A stretch of 21,235 nucleotides of DNA, taken from the NCBI GenBank assembly GCA_903868035.1, contig CAIPTQ010000219.1, positions 1-21,235 of the forward strand, in the 5' to 3' direction. The stretch is from an uncultured Phycisphaerales bacterium (GTDB lineage Bacteria; Planctomycetota; Phycisphaerae; WQYP01). The notes under the pieces were generated by a model. The model saw only the letters and a program-made list of their open reading frames with translations, searched no databases and was not told where the DNA came from. This document shows, piece after piece, positions 6,606 through 14,818 of this stretch. The stretch's first letter is position 1. The number at the start of each line of letters is the position of its first letter. The position numbers and the translations under genes were made by a program.

Positions 6606-8135
6606 ATGAACCCCACCCCATATAAAAACATCTTCCGCCTCCTCCTCCTGATCGCGCTCCTGGCGCTCCCCGCCCGCACCTTCGCCCAGGCCGCCACGAC
6701 GCGTGCCGCGCCCGCCGATTTCCTCGCCCCCTTCATCGACTCCCAAACCATCGCCGTCGCCCACCTTGACGCCACCAAGATCGACACCGCCGCCCTGCAG
6801 AAATACATCACGGAACTCATGGATGCCGCCAAGGTGCCCGCCGATGATGATCTGCGCAAGAATATGACGCTGGCAAAGGGCGTTGCTGATGTGTTCCTCA
6901 CGCGCTTCCAACAACTCGGCGGCCGCCACGTCTATGCACTCCTCTCTCACCCCGACATCTGGCCCCACCAGCAGCCCGTGGCCCTCCTCATTAAAATTGA
7001 ACCCGGCGGGGATGCCAAAGCGCTCCGGGAACTCCTCACCTCCACCTTCGGCATAGACCCGCCCCAAACCGAGCCTGCAACCCTCGCGCCGGTCATGCTG
7101 GACGACGCCCTCCGGGCCGTTATGCTCCGCGACGACGTTCTGTTCATAGGTCAGACTTTTCCCCTGAAACGCCTGCAAACCCTCAAGCCCGAGGCCCGCT
7201 GGGAACTGGCGCTCACCACCCCCGACGCCCCCTTCGAAGCCGTCGCCGCCTTCACCGCCGACCAGCGCCGCGTATTGGTTGAACTCCTGCCCGCCTTCCC
7301 CCAGGAAATCGGCGGGGGCTCCACGGCATTCCTCTCCCAGGAAGGTCTGGTCGCCAGATTCACCCTGACCCTGCCCCCCAAGCCGTCACTGTCGCTGGCC
7401 TTTGAATCGCCGGCGCTCAAACTGCGAGTCGGGAACCTCAATGATCTCAAGGTTTGGAACTCCTCCTCTGGCCTGCCGCCATCGTCTGTTCTGAACTACA
7501 CCCCCGAACTCGATGCCTTAATCCTCAAACTCCGCGACCTCCTCCTCGCCAGCCCCCAATTCGCCGCCGCCCTCAAGGACCCCGATTTCCCCTTCCAAGC
7601 CCACGTCGCCGAATTCACCGCCGCCCTCAAGGAAATCCTCACCCCCGTCAACGGCACGTTAACATTGCAGGACAAGCACATCCGCCAACTGGTGCCCTTC
7701 CTGTTGGAGGAGCAACTCAACATTGCCCGCATCATGTTCGGCCGCACCCAATCGGCCAAGAACATCCGCGCGATCGTGATGGCGGTGGTCATGTATTCCC
7801 AGAATCACGATGATAAATTCCCCGAATCCCTCGCTGTCCTCGTCCAGGCCAAAACCCTCACCCCCGATCAACTTTTGAACCCTGCCGACCCCAAGCATCG
7901 CCCCTACGTCTACCGCCCCATTATCCCCTACAACACCGTCGACGCTTCTGTGCCGCTGGTGTGGGAACAGGTCGATGACGAGAAGTCCGGCCTCAACGTC
8001 GGTTATGCCGACGCCCATGTGGAATGGCTGCGCACCGGTGCGGAACTGAAGGCGGACATCAAGCGTGCGGAAGAACTCAAGGCCCAAATGGACGCCAAAA
8101 AAGCCCGCCTGGACACGCAGCCGAAACAGCCGTAA
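6606..8135 (+). CDS. Secreted protein with pseudopilin-like C-terminal module
   Basis: The 509-residue protein has a Sec-type signal peptide (YKNIFRLLLLIALLALPARTFAQA, cleavage near residue 28). Residues about 30-380 show repeated alpha/beta segments with no identified catalytic motif. From about residue 386 comes NIRAIVMAVVMYSQNHDDKF, PESLAVLVQAKTLTP and finally GYADAHVEWLRTG. This matches the C-terminal region of planctomycete type II secretion-like pseudopilins (the DUF1559/H-x-G-DG style), but the N-terminal prepilin cleavage site and helix are missing, so the module sits at the end of an ordinary secreted protein. A Lys/Ala/Glu-rich helix forms the tail. It is the last gene of the sigma unit, 56 bp after its neighbour with a hairpin between them. 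Function unknown. Confidence 0.8.
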   Translation: MNPTPYKNIFRLLLLIALLALPARTFAQAATTRAAPADFLAPFIDSQTIAVAHLDATKIDTAALQKYITELMDAAKVPADDDLRKNMTLAKGVADVFLTRFQQLGGRHVYALLSHPDIWPHQQPVALLIKIEPGGDAKALRELLTSTFGIDPPQTEPATLAPVMLDDALRAVMLRDDVLFIGQTFPLKRLQTLKPEARWELALTTPDAPFEAVAAFTADQRRVLVELLPAFPQEIGGGSTAFLSQEGLVARFTLTLPPKPSLSLAFESPALKLRVGNLNDLKVWNSSSGLPPSSVLNYTPELDALILKLRDLLLASPQFAAALKDPDFPFQAHVAEFTAALKEILTPVNGTLTLQDKHIRQLVPFLLEEQLNIARIMFGRTQSAKNIRAIVMAVVMYSQNHDDKFPESLAVLVQAKTLTPDQLLNPADPKHRPYVYRPIIPYNTVDASVPLVWEQVDDEKSGLNVGYADAHVEWLRTGAELKADIKRAEELKAQMDAKKARLDTQPKQP

Positions 8136-8395
8136 CGCGATGAGTTATGCGGAACCCAACTGAATACCGCGCCACTTCGGAGCGCGCGCGTAGGCCCAGG
8201 GATTGCAATCCCTGGGCTTGATGGGCGCTTGAATCAAAGGGAAACCGGATAACCGTGCGTTACCACATACCCGTTACCCCGTTACCGCAATCTTCACAAA
8301 AGAACGAGCATTTGGGGCCGTGTCGTGGTACACTGCTTGGCTCGCATCGCCAAGCTGTTTGTGCGTTGCATGCCGTTTTTCCCCAGTGTGAGCCT
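8136..8395 (+). other. 260-bp intergenic region upstream of typA
   Basis: No gene is supported here. It holds a 24-bp perfect palindrome (8194-8217), three copies of CGTTACC (8258-8264, 8272-8278, 8280-8286), and a possible -10 TACACT near 8328-8333 without a good -35. An open frame joins typA from 8255, but its residues look non-coding and typA homology begins only after ATG 8396. Confidence 0.5.
8194..8217 (+). repeat. 24-bp perfect palindrome, REP-like
   Basis: The half-site GCCCAGGGATTG (8194-8205) is followed directly by its exact reverse complement (8206-8217). RNA from it would fold into a long hairpin with a minimal loop. No T-run follows, so it does not look like a standard intrinsic terminator, though it may protect the 3' end of the upstream mRNA. 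The sequence resembles interspersed palindromic repeats of bacterial genomes; only one copy is present here. Confidence 0.75.
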
Positions 8396-10252
8396 ATGCC
8401 TACCCACAAACGCCGTGACGAACTCCGCAACATCGCCATCATCGCCCACGTGGACCATGGCAAAACCACCCTCGTGGACGCCATGCTGCGGCAGTCGGGG
8501 ATGTTCCGGCAGTCCCAACTCGACGATAAAACCCTCATTTTGGACAACAACGCCCTCGAACGCGAACGGGGCATCACCATCCTGGCGAAAAATGTCGCCA
8601 TGACGTACCCGGATTCCAAAGGCGTCATCCGCAAGATCAACATCATCGACACCCCCGGGCACGCGGACTTCGGCGGCGAGGTCGAACGCGTCCTGAAGAT
8701 GGCCGACGGCATACTCCTGCTCGTGGACGCCTTTGAAGGCCCCATGCCCCAGACCCGCTTCGTCCTCAAGAAGGCCCTGCAATACCACCTCAAGCCCATC
8801 GTGGTCATCAACAAGATCGACCGCACGGACGCCCGGCCCACCGAAGTGCTCAACGAGGTGTTCGACCTGTTCGTCGAACTGGAAGCCGACGATGACGCGC
8901 TGGATTTCCCGGTGATCTACGCCTCGGGGCGGGAGGGTTACGCGCGCCTGGACCCCAAGGACGCCAGCATGGATATGCGGCCGCTGCTGGAAACCATCGT
9001 CAAGAAAATCAAGGGCCCCATCGCGGACCTCGGCAAGCCCCTCCAATTGCAGGTCACCAACATCGACTACTCGGAATACGTCGGCCGCATCGGCATCGGC
9101 CGCATCTTCAACGGCGTGATCAACCGCGACCAGCAGGTGGCGCTGCTGAAGCGCAACGGCAAGGTCGAAATGCACAAGATCATCGACCTCTACCATTTCC
9201 AGGGGCTGGGGCGCGAGCGCACCGCCCATGCCGAGGCCGGCGACATCTGCGCCGTCGTGGGCATGGAGGACGTGGACATCGGCGACACGATTGCCGATCC
9301 GGAGCATCCCGAAGCCCTGCCGCTGATCGACGTCGATGAGCCCACCCTCTCGATGATCTTCTCGGTCAACGATTCCCCCTTCGCCGGCCAGGAAGGCAAC
9401 AAGATCACCAGCCGCAACCTGCGTGAGCGGCTCTACCGCGAATTGCAGTCCAACGTGGCCCTCCGTGTCGAAGACACCTCTTCGGCGGACTCGCTGCGGG
9501 TTTCCGGCCGCGGCCTGCTGCACCTGGGCGTGCTGCTGGAAAACATGCGCCGTGAGGGTTTTGAGCTCCAGGTCTCCAAGCCCAAGGTCATCTTCAAGGA
9601 GCTCAACGGCCACAAGTGCGAGCCGATCGAAATGCTCGTCATCGACGTCCCGAAACAATTTGAAGGCGCCGTCATGCAGGGCATCGGCAACCGCCGCGGC
9701 GAACTGGTGAAGATGGACACCAAGGGCAATTTCACCCACCTCGAATTCTCCATCCCCGCCCGCGGCCTGATTGGCCTGCGCACCCGCCTGCTCAACGCCA
9801 CCCAGGGCGAGGCCATTATGCACCACACCTTCAAAGACTATGAACTCCTCCGCGGCAATCTGCCCGGCCGGCAAAATGGCGTGCTCATCTCGATGGAAAT
9901 CGGCAAGGCCAACCCCTTCGCCCTCGATAAGCTCGCCGACCGCGGCATGATGTTCGTCAAGCCCGGCGACGCCGTCTACGAAGGGATGATCGTCGGGGAG
10001 TTCAACAAGGATAACGACTGCGTCGTCAACGTCTGCCGCGAGAAAAAACTCTCCAACATGCGCACCAGCAGCAGCGATGAGAACATCATCCTCAAGCCGC
10101 CGCGGGACATGTCGCTGGAGATCGCCCTGGAATACATCGAGGACGATGAACTGGTGGAGATCACGCCCAAGACGATCCGCCTGCGCAAGCGCTATCTGCG
10201 CGAGACCGACCGCAAGCGCCATGATCGCGCGGCGGCGGCGGTGGCCGAATAA
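8396..10252 (+). CDS. typA: Translational GTPase TypA/BipA
   Basis: The 618-residue protein is a ribosome-associated GTPase of the EF-G family, involved in 50S assembly and stress or cold growth. G1 is AHVDHGKT (17-24), G3 is DTPGHADFGGE, and G4 is NKID, followed by the EF-Tu-like domain II, an EF-G-like domain III and the TypA-specific C-terminal region (NMRTSSSDENIILKPP, then EIALEYIEDDELVEITP and IRLRKRYL). All nucleotide-binding motifs are intact and length is normal. The ATG at 8396 begins right before the conserved RNIAIIAHVDHG; a longer in-frame start at 8255 would add 47 residues without family character. No clear Shine-Dalgarno is present. Codons are strongly C-ending. Confidence 0.97.
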   Translation: MPTHKRRDELRNIAIIAHVDHGKTTLVDAMLRQSGMFRQSQLDDKTLILDNNALERERGITILAKNVAMTYPDSKGVIRKINIIDTPGHADFGGEVERVLKMADGILLLVDAFEGPMPQTRFVLKKALQYHLKPIVVINKIDRTDARPTEVLNEVFDLFVELEADDDALDFPVIYASGREGYARLDPKDASMDMRPLLETIVKKIKGPIADLGKPLQLQVTNIDYSEYVGRIGIGRIFNGVINRDQQVALLKRNGKVEMHKIIDLYHFQGLGRERTAHAEAGDICAVVGMEDVDIGDTIADPEHPEALPLIDVDEPTLSMIFSVNDSPFAGQEGNKITSRNLRERLYRELQSNVALRVEDTSSADSLRVSGRGLLHLGVLLENMRREGFELQVSKPKVIFKELNGHKCEPIEMLVIDVPKQFEGAVMQGIGNRRGELVKMDTKGNFTHLEFSIPARGLIGLRTRLLNATQGEAIMHHTFKDYELLRGNLPGRQNGVLISMEIGKANPFALDKLADRGMMFVKPGDAVYEGMIVGEFNKDNDCVVNVCREKKLSNMRTSSSDENIILKPPRDMSLEIALEYIEDDELVEITPKTIRLRKRYLRETDRKRHDRAAAAVAE

Positions 10253-10301
10253 AAGCGGCGTTGCGGCCCCCGCAGGCGTCATTCTGGTGGACCGGTGCCC
10301 C

Positions 10302-10922
10302 ATGAACACCCTTGTTTCCCAGGCCGCGCTCCCCGCCCTGGTGCTGGCGGCGGGGTTGTCCACGCGCATGGGCGCCTTTAAGCCGCTGCTGGAGCTGGGG
10401 GGGCAAACGCTGATTCACCGGGTGCTCGGCGCGCTGCGCGACAGCGGCGCGATCGGGTCCATCCTCGTGGTCACCGGCCATCGGGCGGGGGAAGTGGCGG
10501 CGGCCCTGGCCGGCCTGCCCGTGCAAACGGTGTTCAACCCGGACTACGAAAAAGGCGAAATGCTCTCATCGGTGCGGACGGGCCTGCGCGCCCTGCCCGA
10601 GGCCCCGGGTTTTCTGCTGGCCATGGCCGATCAACCCGCCGTGGCGTCGTCAACGATTCGGGCGCTGGCGGCGGGGTTTCAGGAGCGCAAGCCGCCGCTG
10701 GTCATTCCGGTATACGCGGGCCGGCGCGGGCATCCGGTGGTGATTTCCCAGGCGTTGCAGGGGGAGATCGCGGCGCTGGGGCCGCAAGACACGCTGCGCA
10801 CGGTGGTCCAGCGGCACCTGGCGCAGGCGATGTTGTTAGGAGTCAAGGACCGGTTCGTGGTGGAGGATTTGGACACGCCGGAGGATTTCGCCCAGGCTCG
10901 GAGGCGGTATCAGGATTCGTGA
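10302..10922 (+). CDS. MobA/MocA-like nucleotidyltransferase
   Basis: The 206-residue protein has the NTP-transferase signature LAAGLSTRMGAFKPLL (15-30), the metal-binding MADQP (Asp110) and RRGHPVV (141-147). LAAGxSxRMG with RGHP is typical of CTP-using MocA, which makes molybdopterin cytosine dinucleotide for xanthine-dehydrogenase-type enzymes, more than of GTP-using MobA (LAGGxGxRMG). No other molybdenum cofactor gene is in the window, so the substrate remains open; related proteins act on other sugar or cofactor phosphates. The gene lies 49 bp after typA in the same direction. It switches from typA's C-ending codons to G-ending ones. ATG 10302 is the first plausible start. Confidence 0.82.
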   Translation: MNTLVSQAALPALVLAAGLSTRMGAFKPLLELGGQTLIHRVLGALRDSGAIGSILVVTGHRAGEVAAALAGLPVQTVFNPDYEKGEMLSSVRTGLRALPEAPGFLLAMADQPAVASSTIRALAAGFQERKPPLVIPVYAGRRGHPVVISQALQGEIAALGPQDTLRTVVQRHLAQAMLLGVKDRFVVEDLDTPEDFAQARRRYQDS

Positions 10923-10931
10923 GGGACGCGT

Positions 10932-12215
10932 TCACAAGGTGATCATATGCCGGGCCGCGGCCAGCGCCTGTTCCGGCGTGGTGAGTTCCCCTTCGAGCTG
11001 GCGGTCGTAGAGGGAGTCGAGCCAGCGTTTGAAGTTGGGACCGGGCGCGGCACCGAGGGAAATGAGGGTGTCGCCGGTGATGAAGGGGGCGGGGGCGACG
11101 CCTTGGGCACGGAGTTCGGAGACGCGGGCCTCGAAGTCCGGGCGCAGATGAGGGTCCAGGGAAAGGTGAACGAAGAGCATTTCGAGCCGGGGCCAGCGGG
11201 GATCGGCAAGCAGACGCTTGAAAGCGGCCTTGGTGCCGTGCCGCCAATTCAGGAGGTGGGTGAGGTTCTCCAGCAGCCAGGCGAGGTCGGCGGTCTCAAT
11301 GTTGCTGAGCATCAAGGCCCCGCGCAGCAGGTCGGCGGGTGCCGAACCACCCCGGCTTGGCGCGGCCGGAATGCCCACGCGCGGCGCGCCCGGCACGCAC
11401 GCGATATCCTTGTACAACGTCGCCAACGCCACGATGAAATCCGCCTCCGCCGGCAGCAATCTGATGCCCCCGAAATGGCGGCGAAAATCGGCCTGTTCCA
11501 TGAGTTCACCCGGCCACAAGTGCCGCAGCAGCCCCGTGGATTGCAGCAATCCCGCGCCCGTCGCCCGCGTGGGATGCGCCAGGATCAACGCCAGTTCATC
11601 GTGTACGCGTTCCCGGCTGACGGTGAGGATATTGGCCGCCGACTGCCGGATGGCGTCGTGCGTGGCGGGTTCAATGGTGAAGCCGAGGCGGGCGGCGAAG
11701 CGGACGGCACGCAACATGCGGAGATGGTCCTCGCGGAAGCGGGCCGCGGGATCGCCGATGGCGCGGAGGCATTGGGCGGCGATGTCGGCCTGGCCGCCTA
11801 CGAAGTCGTGGATTTGGCCGGCTCCATTGTTGGCCAGTGGATCGAAAAAGATGCCGTTACAGGTGAAGTCCCGCCGCCGGGCGTCCTCTTGGGCGGTGGT
11901 GAAGCGGACGGAGTCGGGGTGCCGGCCGTCGGAATAATCGCCATCAGTGCGGAAGGTGGCGACTTCGACCTGGAGGCGTTGGCCGCCGTGTTTTTCGACA
12001 AGGAGGATGACGCCGAAGGCCGCGCCCACCTGCTGGCCCCGGGGGAACTGCGCCAGAACCTGCTGGGGAGTGGCGGAGGTCGCGACATCGTAGTCCTTGG
12101 GCGGGCGGCCCATGAGCCGGTCGCGCACGCAGCCGCCGGCAAAATAGGCCGTGTGCCCGGCCTGTTGCAGGCGCTCCACAATGCGCCGGGCGAAACTTTC
12201 CGCGGGATTCAACAT
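10932..12215 (-). CDS. cca: CCA-adding-type tRNA nucleotidyltransferase / poly(A) polymerase family
   Basis: The 427-residue class II nucleotidyltransferase has FAGGCVRDRLMG (26-36) with the DYD catalytic pair (Asp41, Asp43), then RRRDFTCNGIFFDP and FREDHLRMLRAVRFAARLGF, the head and neck motifs of bacterial CCA enzymes and poly(A) polymerases. The two activities cannot be separated by eye; with no other candidate in view, CCA addition or repair of tRNA 3' ends is the default. No HD domain is evident. The start at 12215 (MLNPAESFARRIV) fits the family; upstream in-frame ATGs at 12245 and 12374 add only low-complexity residues. TACAAT lies 6 nt before the ATG and there is no Shine-Dalgarno. 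It follows the HEAT gene after 40 bp. Confidence 0.88.
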   Translation of the reverse strand: MLNPAESFARRIVERLQQAGHTAYFAGGCVRDRLMGRPPKDYDVATSATPQQVLAQFPRGQQVGAAFGVILLVEKHGGQRLQVEVATFRTDGDYSDGRHPDSVRFTTAQEDARRRDFTCNGIFFDPLANNGAGQIHDFVGGQADIAAQCLRAIGDPAARFREDHLRMLRAVRFAARLGFTIEPATHDAIRQSAANILTVSRERVHDELALILAHPTRATGAGLLQSTGLLRHLWPGELMEQADFRRHFGGIRLLPAEADFIVALATLYKDIACVPGAPRVGIPAAPSRGGSAPADLLRGALMLSNIETADLAWLLENLTHLLNWRHGTKAAFKRLLADPRWPRLEMLFVHLSLDPHLRPDFEARVSELRAQGVAPAPFITGDTLISLGAAPGPNFKRWLDSLYDRQLEGELTTPEQALAAARHMITL

Positions 12216-12221
12216 GCGGGG

Positions 12222-12250
12222 ATTGTAACGCGGACGCCGCCGCATGCCAT
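12222..12250 (-). promoter_or_regulatory. Candidate leaderless promoter of cca
   Basis: ATGGCA (12245-12250), a 17-bp spacer and TACAAT (12222-12227) on the minus strand end 6 nt before the cca ATG. This again leaves no room for a Shine-Dalgarno leader. It would let cca be expressed independently of the HEAT gene upstream. Confidence 0.4.
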
Positions 12251-12255
12251 TTATA

Positions 12256-13680
12256 CTATTTATCGTTGCCGATCTTCTCGATTGCGGCCGCGGCGGCGGC
12301 GCGCACCTGGCGGTCGGGGTCATCCACGGCCAGACGCTGGAGCGCGGGCAGGGCGTTGGCGGCATAGGGGGCATACGGGAGCAGCCGCCGAATGCTGTCC
12401 AGACGGTTGCCCGCGTTGGGATTGTTCAACTCGGGAATCATGTTGTCTATGGTTTTGCGGGCGTTGCTTATGTTTTCATTGAGGCAAAGTCCGGCACGCT
12501 CACGAATCAGCGGGTTGGCGGCGCTCGCGGCCGCCTGATTGAGGTCGGGGATGGCGGCGGGGCCGATTTGGTTGAGGATGCCGTGGATCGAATCGCGATA
12601 ATCGTTGCCTGGCGCGGCATAGTACGTATCGTCCGCCAGGGCGGCGATGAGTTCGGGCACTGCGGGACGGCCCACGCGCACCAACACTTCGGCGGCGGCG
12701 AGGCGGTGGGGGGCGTCGAGCGTGGTGATCGTTTTGAGGAGAAACGGCATGTAGACCGGGTGGAGGGAGACAATGGCGCTGCGAACGCCGCCGTAGGGAT
12801 CGGCCTCCTTGAACAGCTCGAGGAGCCGGTCATGAACCTGCGGCGTGAGGGTTTCGAGGGTGGCGACAGCGCCCACGGCTGCGGCGGCTTTGGACCGGAC
12901 CTTGGCGTCGGCATCCCATAAATACGTGGCGAGCTTGGGCAGGGCGGCGCGGGCGGAGGGGGACTTGGCCGCGAGTTGGTCGGCGGGGATTTGCCACCCT
13001 TCGGCGTAGGGTATCGGCTGGGTCATGCTCAAGGCCTCAAAGGCGCATTGGCGCACCCACGCGTCGTGATGGTCCACGCCGCAAATAAGCGCGGGGACGG
13101 CATCCTCGCCGAAGCAGGGGAGCATCTGCACCAGGATGTAACGGGTCCAGCAGTCGGCGGATTCGCCTTTGATCGGGGATTTGACGGGGGCGTCAAAGGC
13201 GTAGTACATGTCCTTGCGTATGGGCCAGGCAGCGTCGCGGCTCATGCGGGCCAGGAGGAAGGTGGCGCCGACGGCATTTATGCGGGTGGGGTAATTGTCA
13301 AACTGCTCATCGTTGCCGTTACGCAGGCCGCGGGCAAGGGCGGGGATGAGGTGATGGAATTCGGGGGCGGTGGCGGCGAGGTGGGGATCCCATTCGGAGA
13401 GGATCAAGGCGATGGTGAGGGCGTTGAGGGAGTCATCCTGGGCGATGATGGCGAGCATGGCGGGTTTGAGGGCGTCGCGCGTGGCGGAATCCCGCATTTG
13501 TTGGAGTGCGGAAATGGCGTCGCCAACATCCTTCAGGTGCGGCGCGGTGTACACGAGGCGGAGATTCTTACCGTCGGGGGTGGCGGGGTAGGTGACGATG
13601 GCGTGGTGGGCGCAGGCGGGGAGGGCCAGGGGGAGCAGGAGTGCTAACAATCTGGGATGCAAGAGGCGTTGCCGCGGCAT
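12256..13680 (-). CDS. HEAT-repeat lipoprotein
   Basis: The 474-residue protein begins with a lipoprotein signal peptide (hydrophobic LLALLLPLALPAC, lipid-modified Cys23). The rest is made of helical pairs of HEAT type, seen best as ALICGVDHHDAWVRQCAFEA, LATYLWDADAKVRSKAAAAV, LLKTITTLDAPHRLAAAEVL, LIAALADDTYYAA and LQRLAVDDPDRQVRAAAAAA. Such scaffolds bind other proteins; no catalytic site is seen. It is probably exported and membrane-anchored. GGAG eight nt before the ATG is a usable Shine-Dalgarno, and TATACT lies about 30 bp upstream of the ATG (13711-13716, minus). It diverges from bioB across 106 bp and is followed by cca. Partner unknown. Confidence 0.85.
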   Translation of the reverse strand: MPRQRLLHPRLLALLLPLALPACAHHAIVTYPATPDGKNLRLVYTAPHLKDVGDAISALQQMRDSATRDALKPAMLAIIAQDDSLNALTIALILSEWDPHLAATAPEFHHLIPALARGLRNGNDEQFDNYPTRINAVGATFLLARMSRDAAWPIRKDMYYAFDAPVKSPIKGESADCWTRYILVQMLPCFGEDAVPALICGVDHHDAWVRQCAFEALSMTQPIPYAEGWQIPADQLAAKSPSARAALPKLATYLWDADAKVRSKAAAAVGAVATLETLTPQVHDRLLELFKEADPYGGVRSAIVSLHPVYMPFLLKTITTLDAPHRLAAAEVLVRVGRPAVPELIAALADDTYYAAPGNDYRDSIHGILNQIGPAAIPDLNQAAASAANPLIRERAGLCLNENISNARKTIDNMIPELNNPNAGNRLDSIRRLLPYAPYAANALPALQRLAVDDPDRQVRAAAAAAIEKIGNDK

Positions 13681-13732
13681 GTGGTGTTCTCCAATCCGTG
13701 TGGTGGGCGCAGTATAACGTTTGCGGTTGCGT

Positions 13733-13762
13733 TTGACTCGCCCCGCCCCATTTCGCGATAAT
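13733..13762 (+). promoter_or_regulatory. bioB promoter
   Basis: TTGACT (13733-13738), an 18-bp spacer and GATAAT (13757-13762) lie 24 nt before the bioB ATG, leaving space for a leader with Shine-Dalgarno AAAGG at 13777-13781. The TTGACTCGC string also occurs in the mnmA/phosphoesterase divergent spacer. No BirA-type operator palindrome was evident. Confidence 0.5.
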
Positions 13763-13786
13763 CACCCCGCTTATTGAAAGGCCCTC

Positions 13787-14791
13787 ATGCTCCGATACGA
13801 CTGGACCCTCCCCGAAATCCGCGACCTCTACTCCCAGCCCTTCCCCGACCTGCTCTTTGCGGCCCAAACCGTCCATCGCCAGCATTTTGACCCCCGCGAA
13901 ATCCAGCGTTCCTCCCTCCTCTCCATCAAAACCGGCGGCTGCCCGGAAGACTGCTCGTACTGCCCCCAATCGGCCCACTACGACACCGGCACCGAAACCC
14001 ACACCGTCCTCCCCCTCGACTTCGTCCTCCAAAAAGCCCGCCAAGCGCTCGCCGAAGGCTCCACCCGCTTCTGCATGGGCGCCGCCTGGCGCGAGGTGAA
14101 AGATGGCGCGGAATTCGATGCCGTCCTCGAACTCGTCCGCGGCGTCCACGCCCTGGGGCTGGAAGTCTGCTGCACGCTGGGAATGCTCACCGATTCCCAG
14201 GCCCGCCGCCTCAAGGAAGCCGGCTGCCACGCCTACAACCACAACCTGGACACCGCGCCGGAGTTCTACGGCCACATCATCTCCACCCGCACCTATCAGG
14301 ATCGCCTCGACACCCTCCAGCGCGTCCGCGCCGCCGGCATCACCGTCTGTTGCGGCGGCATCATCGGCATGGGCGAGTCGCTGGACGATCGCCTGGGCCT
14401 GCTCCTGCAACTGGCCCGGCAAAACCCCCATCCCGAATCCGTCCCCATCAACGCCCTGCAGCGCGTCGAGGGCACACCCCTGGCCCGGCAGCCGGCCGTC
14501 GATCCGATTGACTTCGTGCGCACCATCGCCACCACGCGCATCCTCATGCCGCGGTCATTTGTCCGCCTGTCGGCAGGCCGGGTGGAGCTGACCGACGAGG
14601 CGCAGGCGCTGTGCTTTCTGGCGGGGGCCAATTCAATTTTCGCGGGGGAAATATTGCTGACGCAGAAGAACAACGGCGCAGGTCGCGACCACGCCCTGCT
14701 GGCCAAACTGGGCATGCGTTTCCTGGAAATCGCGCCGCCTCCGCGTCACCACGCGGAGGAATTCCACGCCGCCGGATGCCGGCATGCGTGA
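13787..14791 (+). CDS. bioB: Biotin synthase BioB
   Basis: BioB is a radical-SAM enzyme that inserts sulfur into dethiobiotin. The 334-residue protein has the radical-SAM cluster motif [12 protein letters not shown] (Cys52, Cys56, Cys59) and the Cys residues expected for the sacrificial [2Fe-2S] cluster: RFCMGA (Cys96), EVCCTLG (128/129) and [12 protein letters not shown] (188/189), plus the conserved RLSAGR arginine. YNHNLDT and [10 protein letters not shown] are also family hallmarks. Length is normal and all ligands are present. No other biotin gene (bioA, D or F) is nearby, so it is a solitary bio gene with its own promoter. Codons are strongly C-ending. Confidence 0.97.
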   Translation: MLRYDWTLPEIRDLYSQPFPDLLFAAQTVHRQHFDPREIQRSSLLSIKTGGCPEDCSYCPQSAHYDTGTETHTVLPLDFVLQKARQALAEGSTRFCMGAAWREVKDGAEFDAVLELVRGVHALGLEVCCTLGMLTDSQARRLKEAGCHAYNHNLDTAPEFYGHIISTRTYQDRLDTLQRVRAAGITVCCGGIIGMGESLDDRLGLLLQLARQNPHPESVPINALQRVEGTPLARQPAVDPIDFVRTIATTRILMPRSFVRLSAGRVELTDEAQALCFLAGANSIFAGEILLTQKNNGAGRDHALLAKLGMRFLEIAPPPRHHAEEFHAAGCRHA

Positions 14792-14818
14792 CACCATCGA
14801 ACTCCGGTCGCCGCCGGC

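Noticed and set aside
8194..8217. Rho-independent terminator of the gene ending at 8135
   Set aside because: No T-run follows the palindrome and it starts about 60 bp after the stop.
8294..10369. 691-residue open frame on the minus strand opposite typA
   Set aside because: It mirrors the C-ending codons of typA (GC-rich genes keep antisense frames open), has no recognisable domain and no initiation signals.
10947..12482. 511-residue open frame on the plus strand opposite cca and the end of the HEAT gene
   Set aside because: It is antisense to a well-supported enzyme, is Gly/Ala/Arg-rich and has no domain; explained by codon bias.
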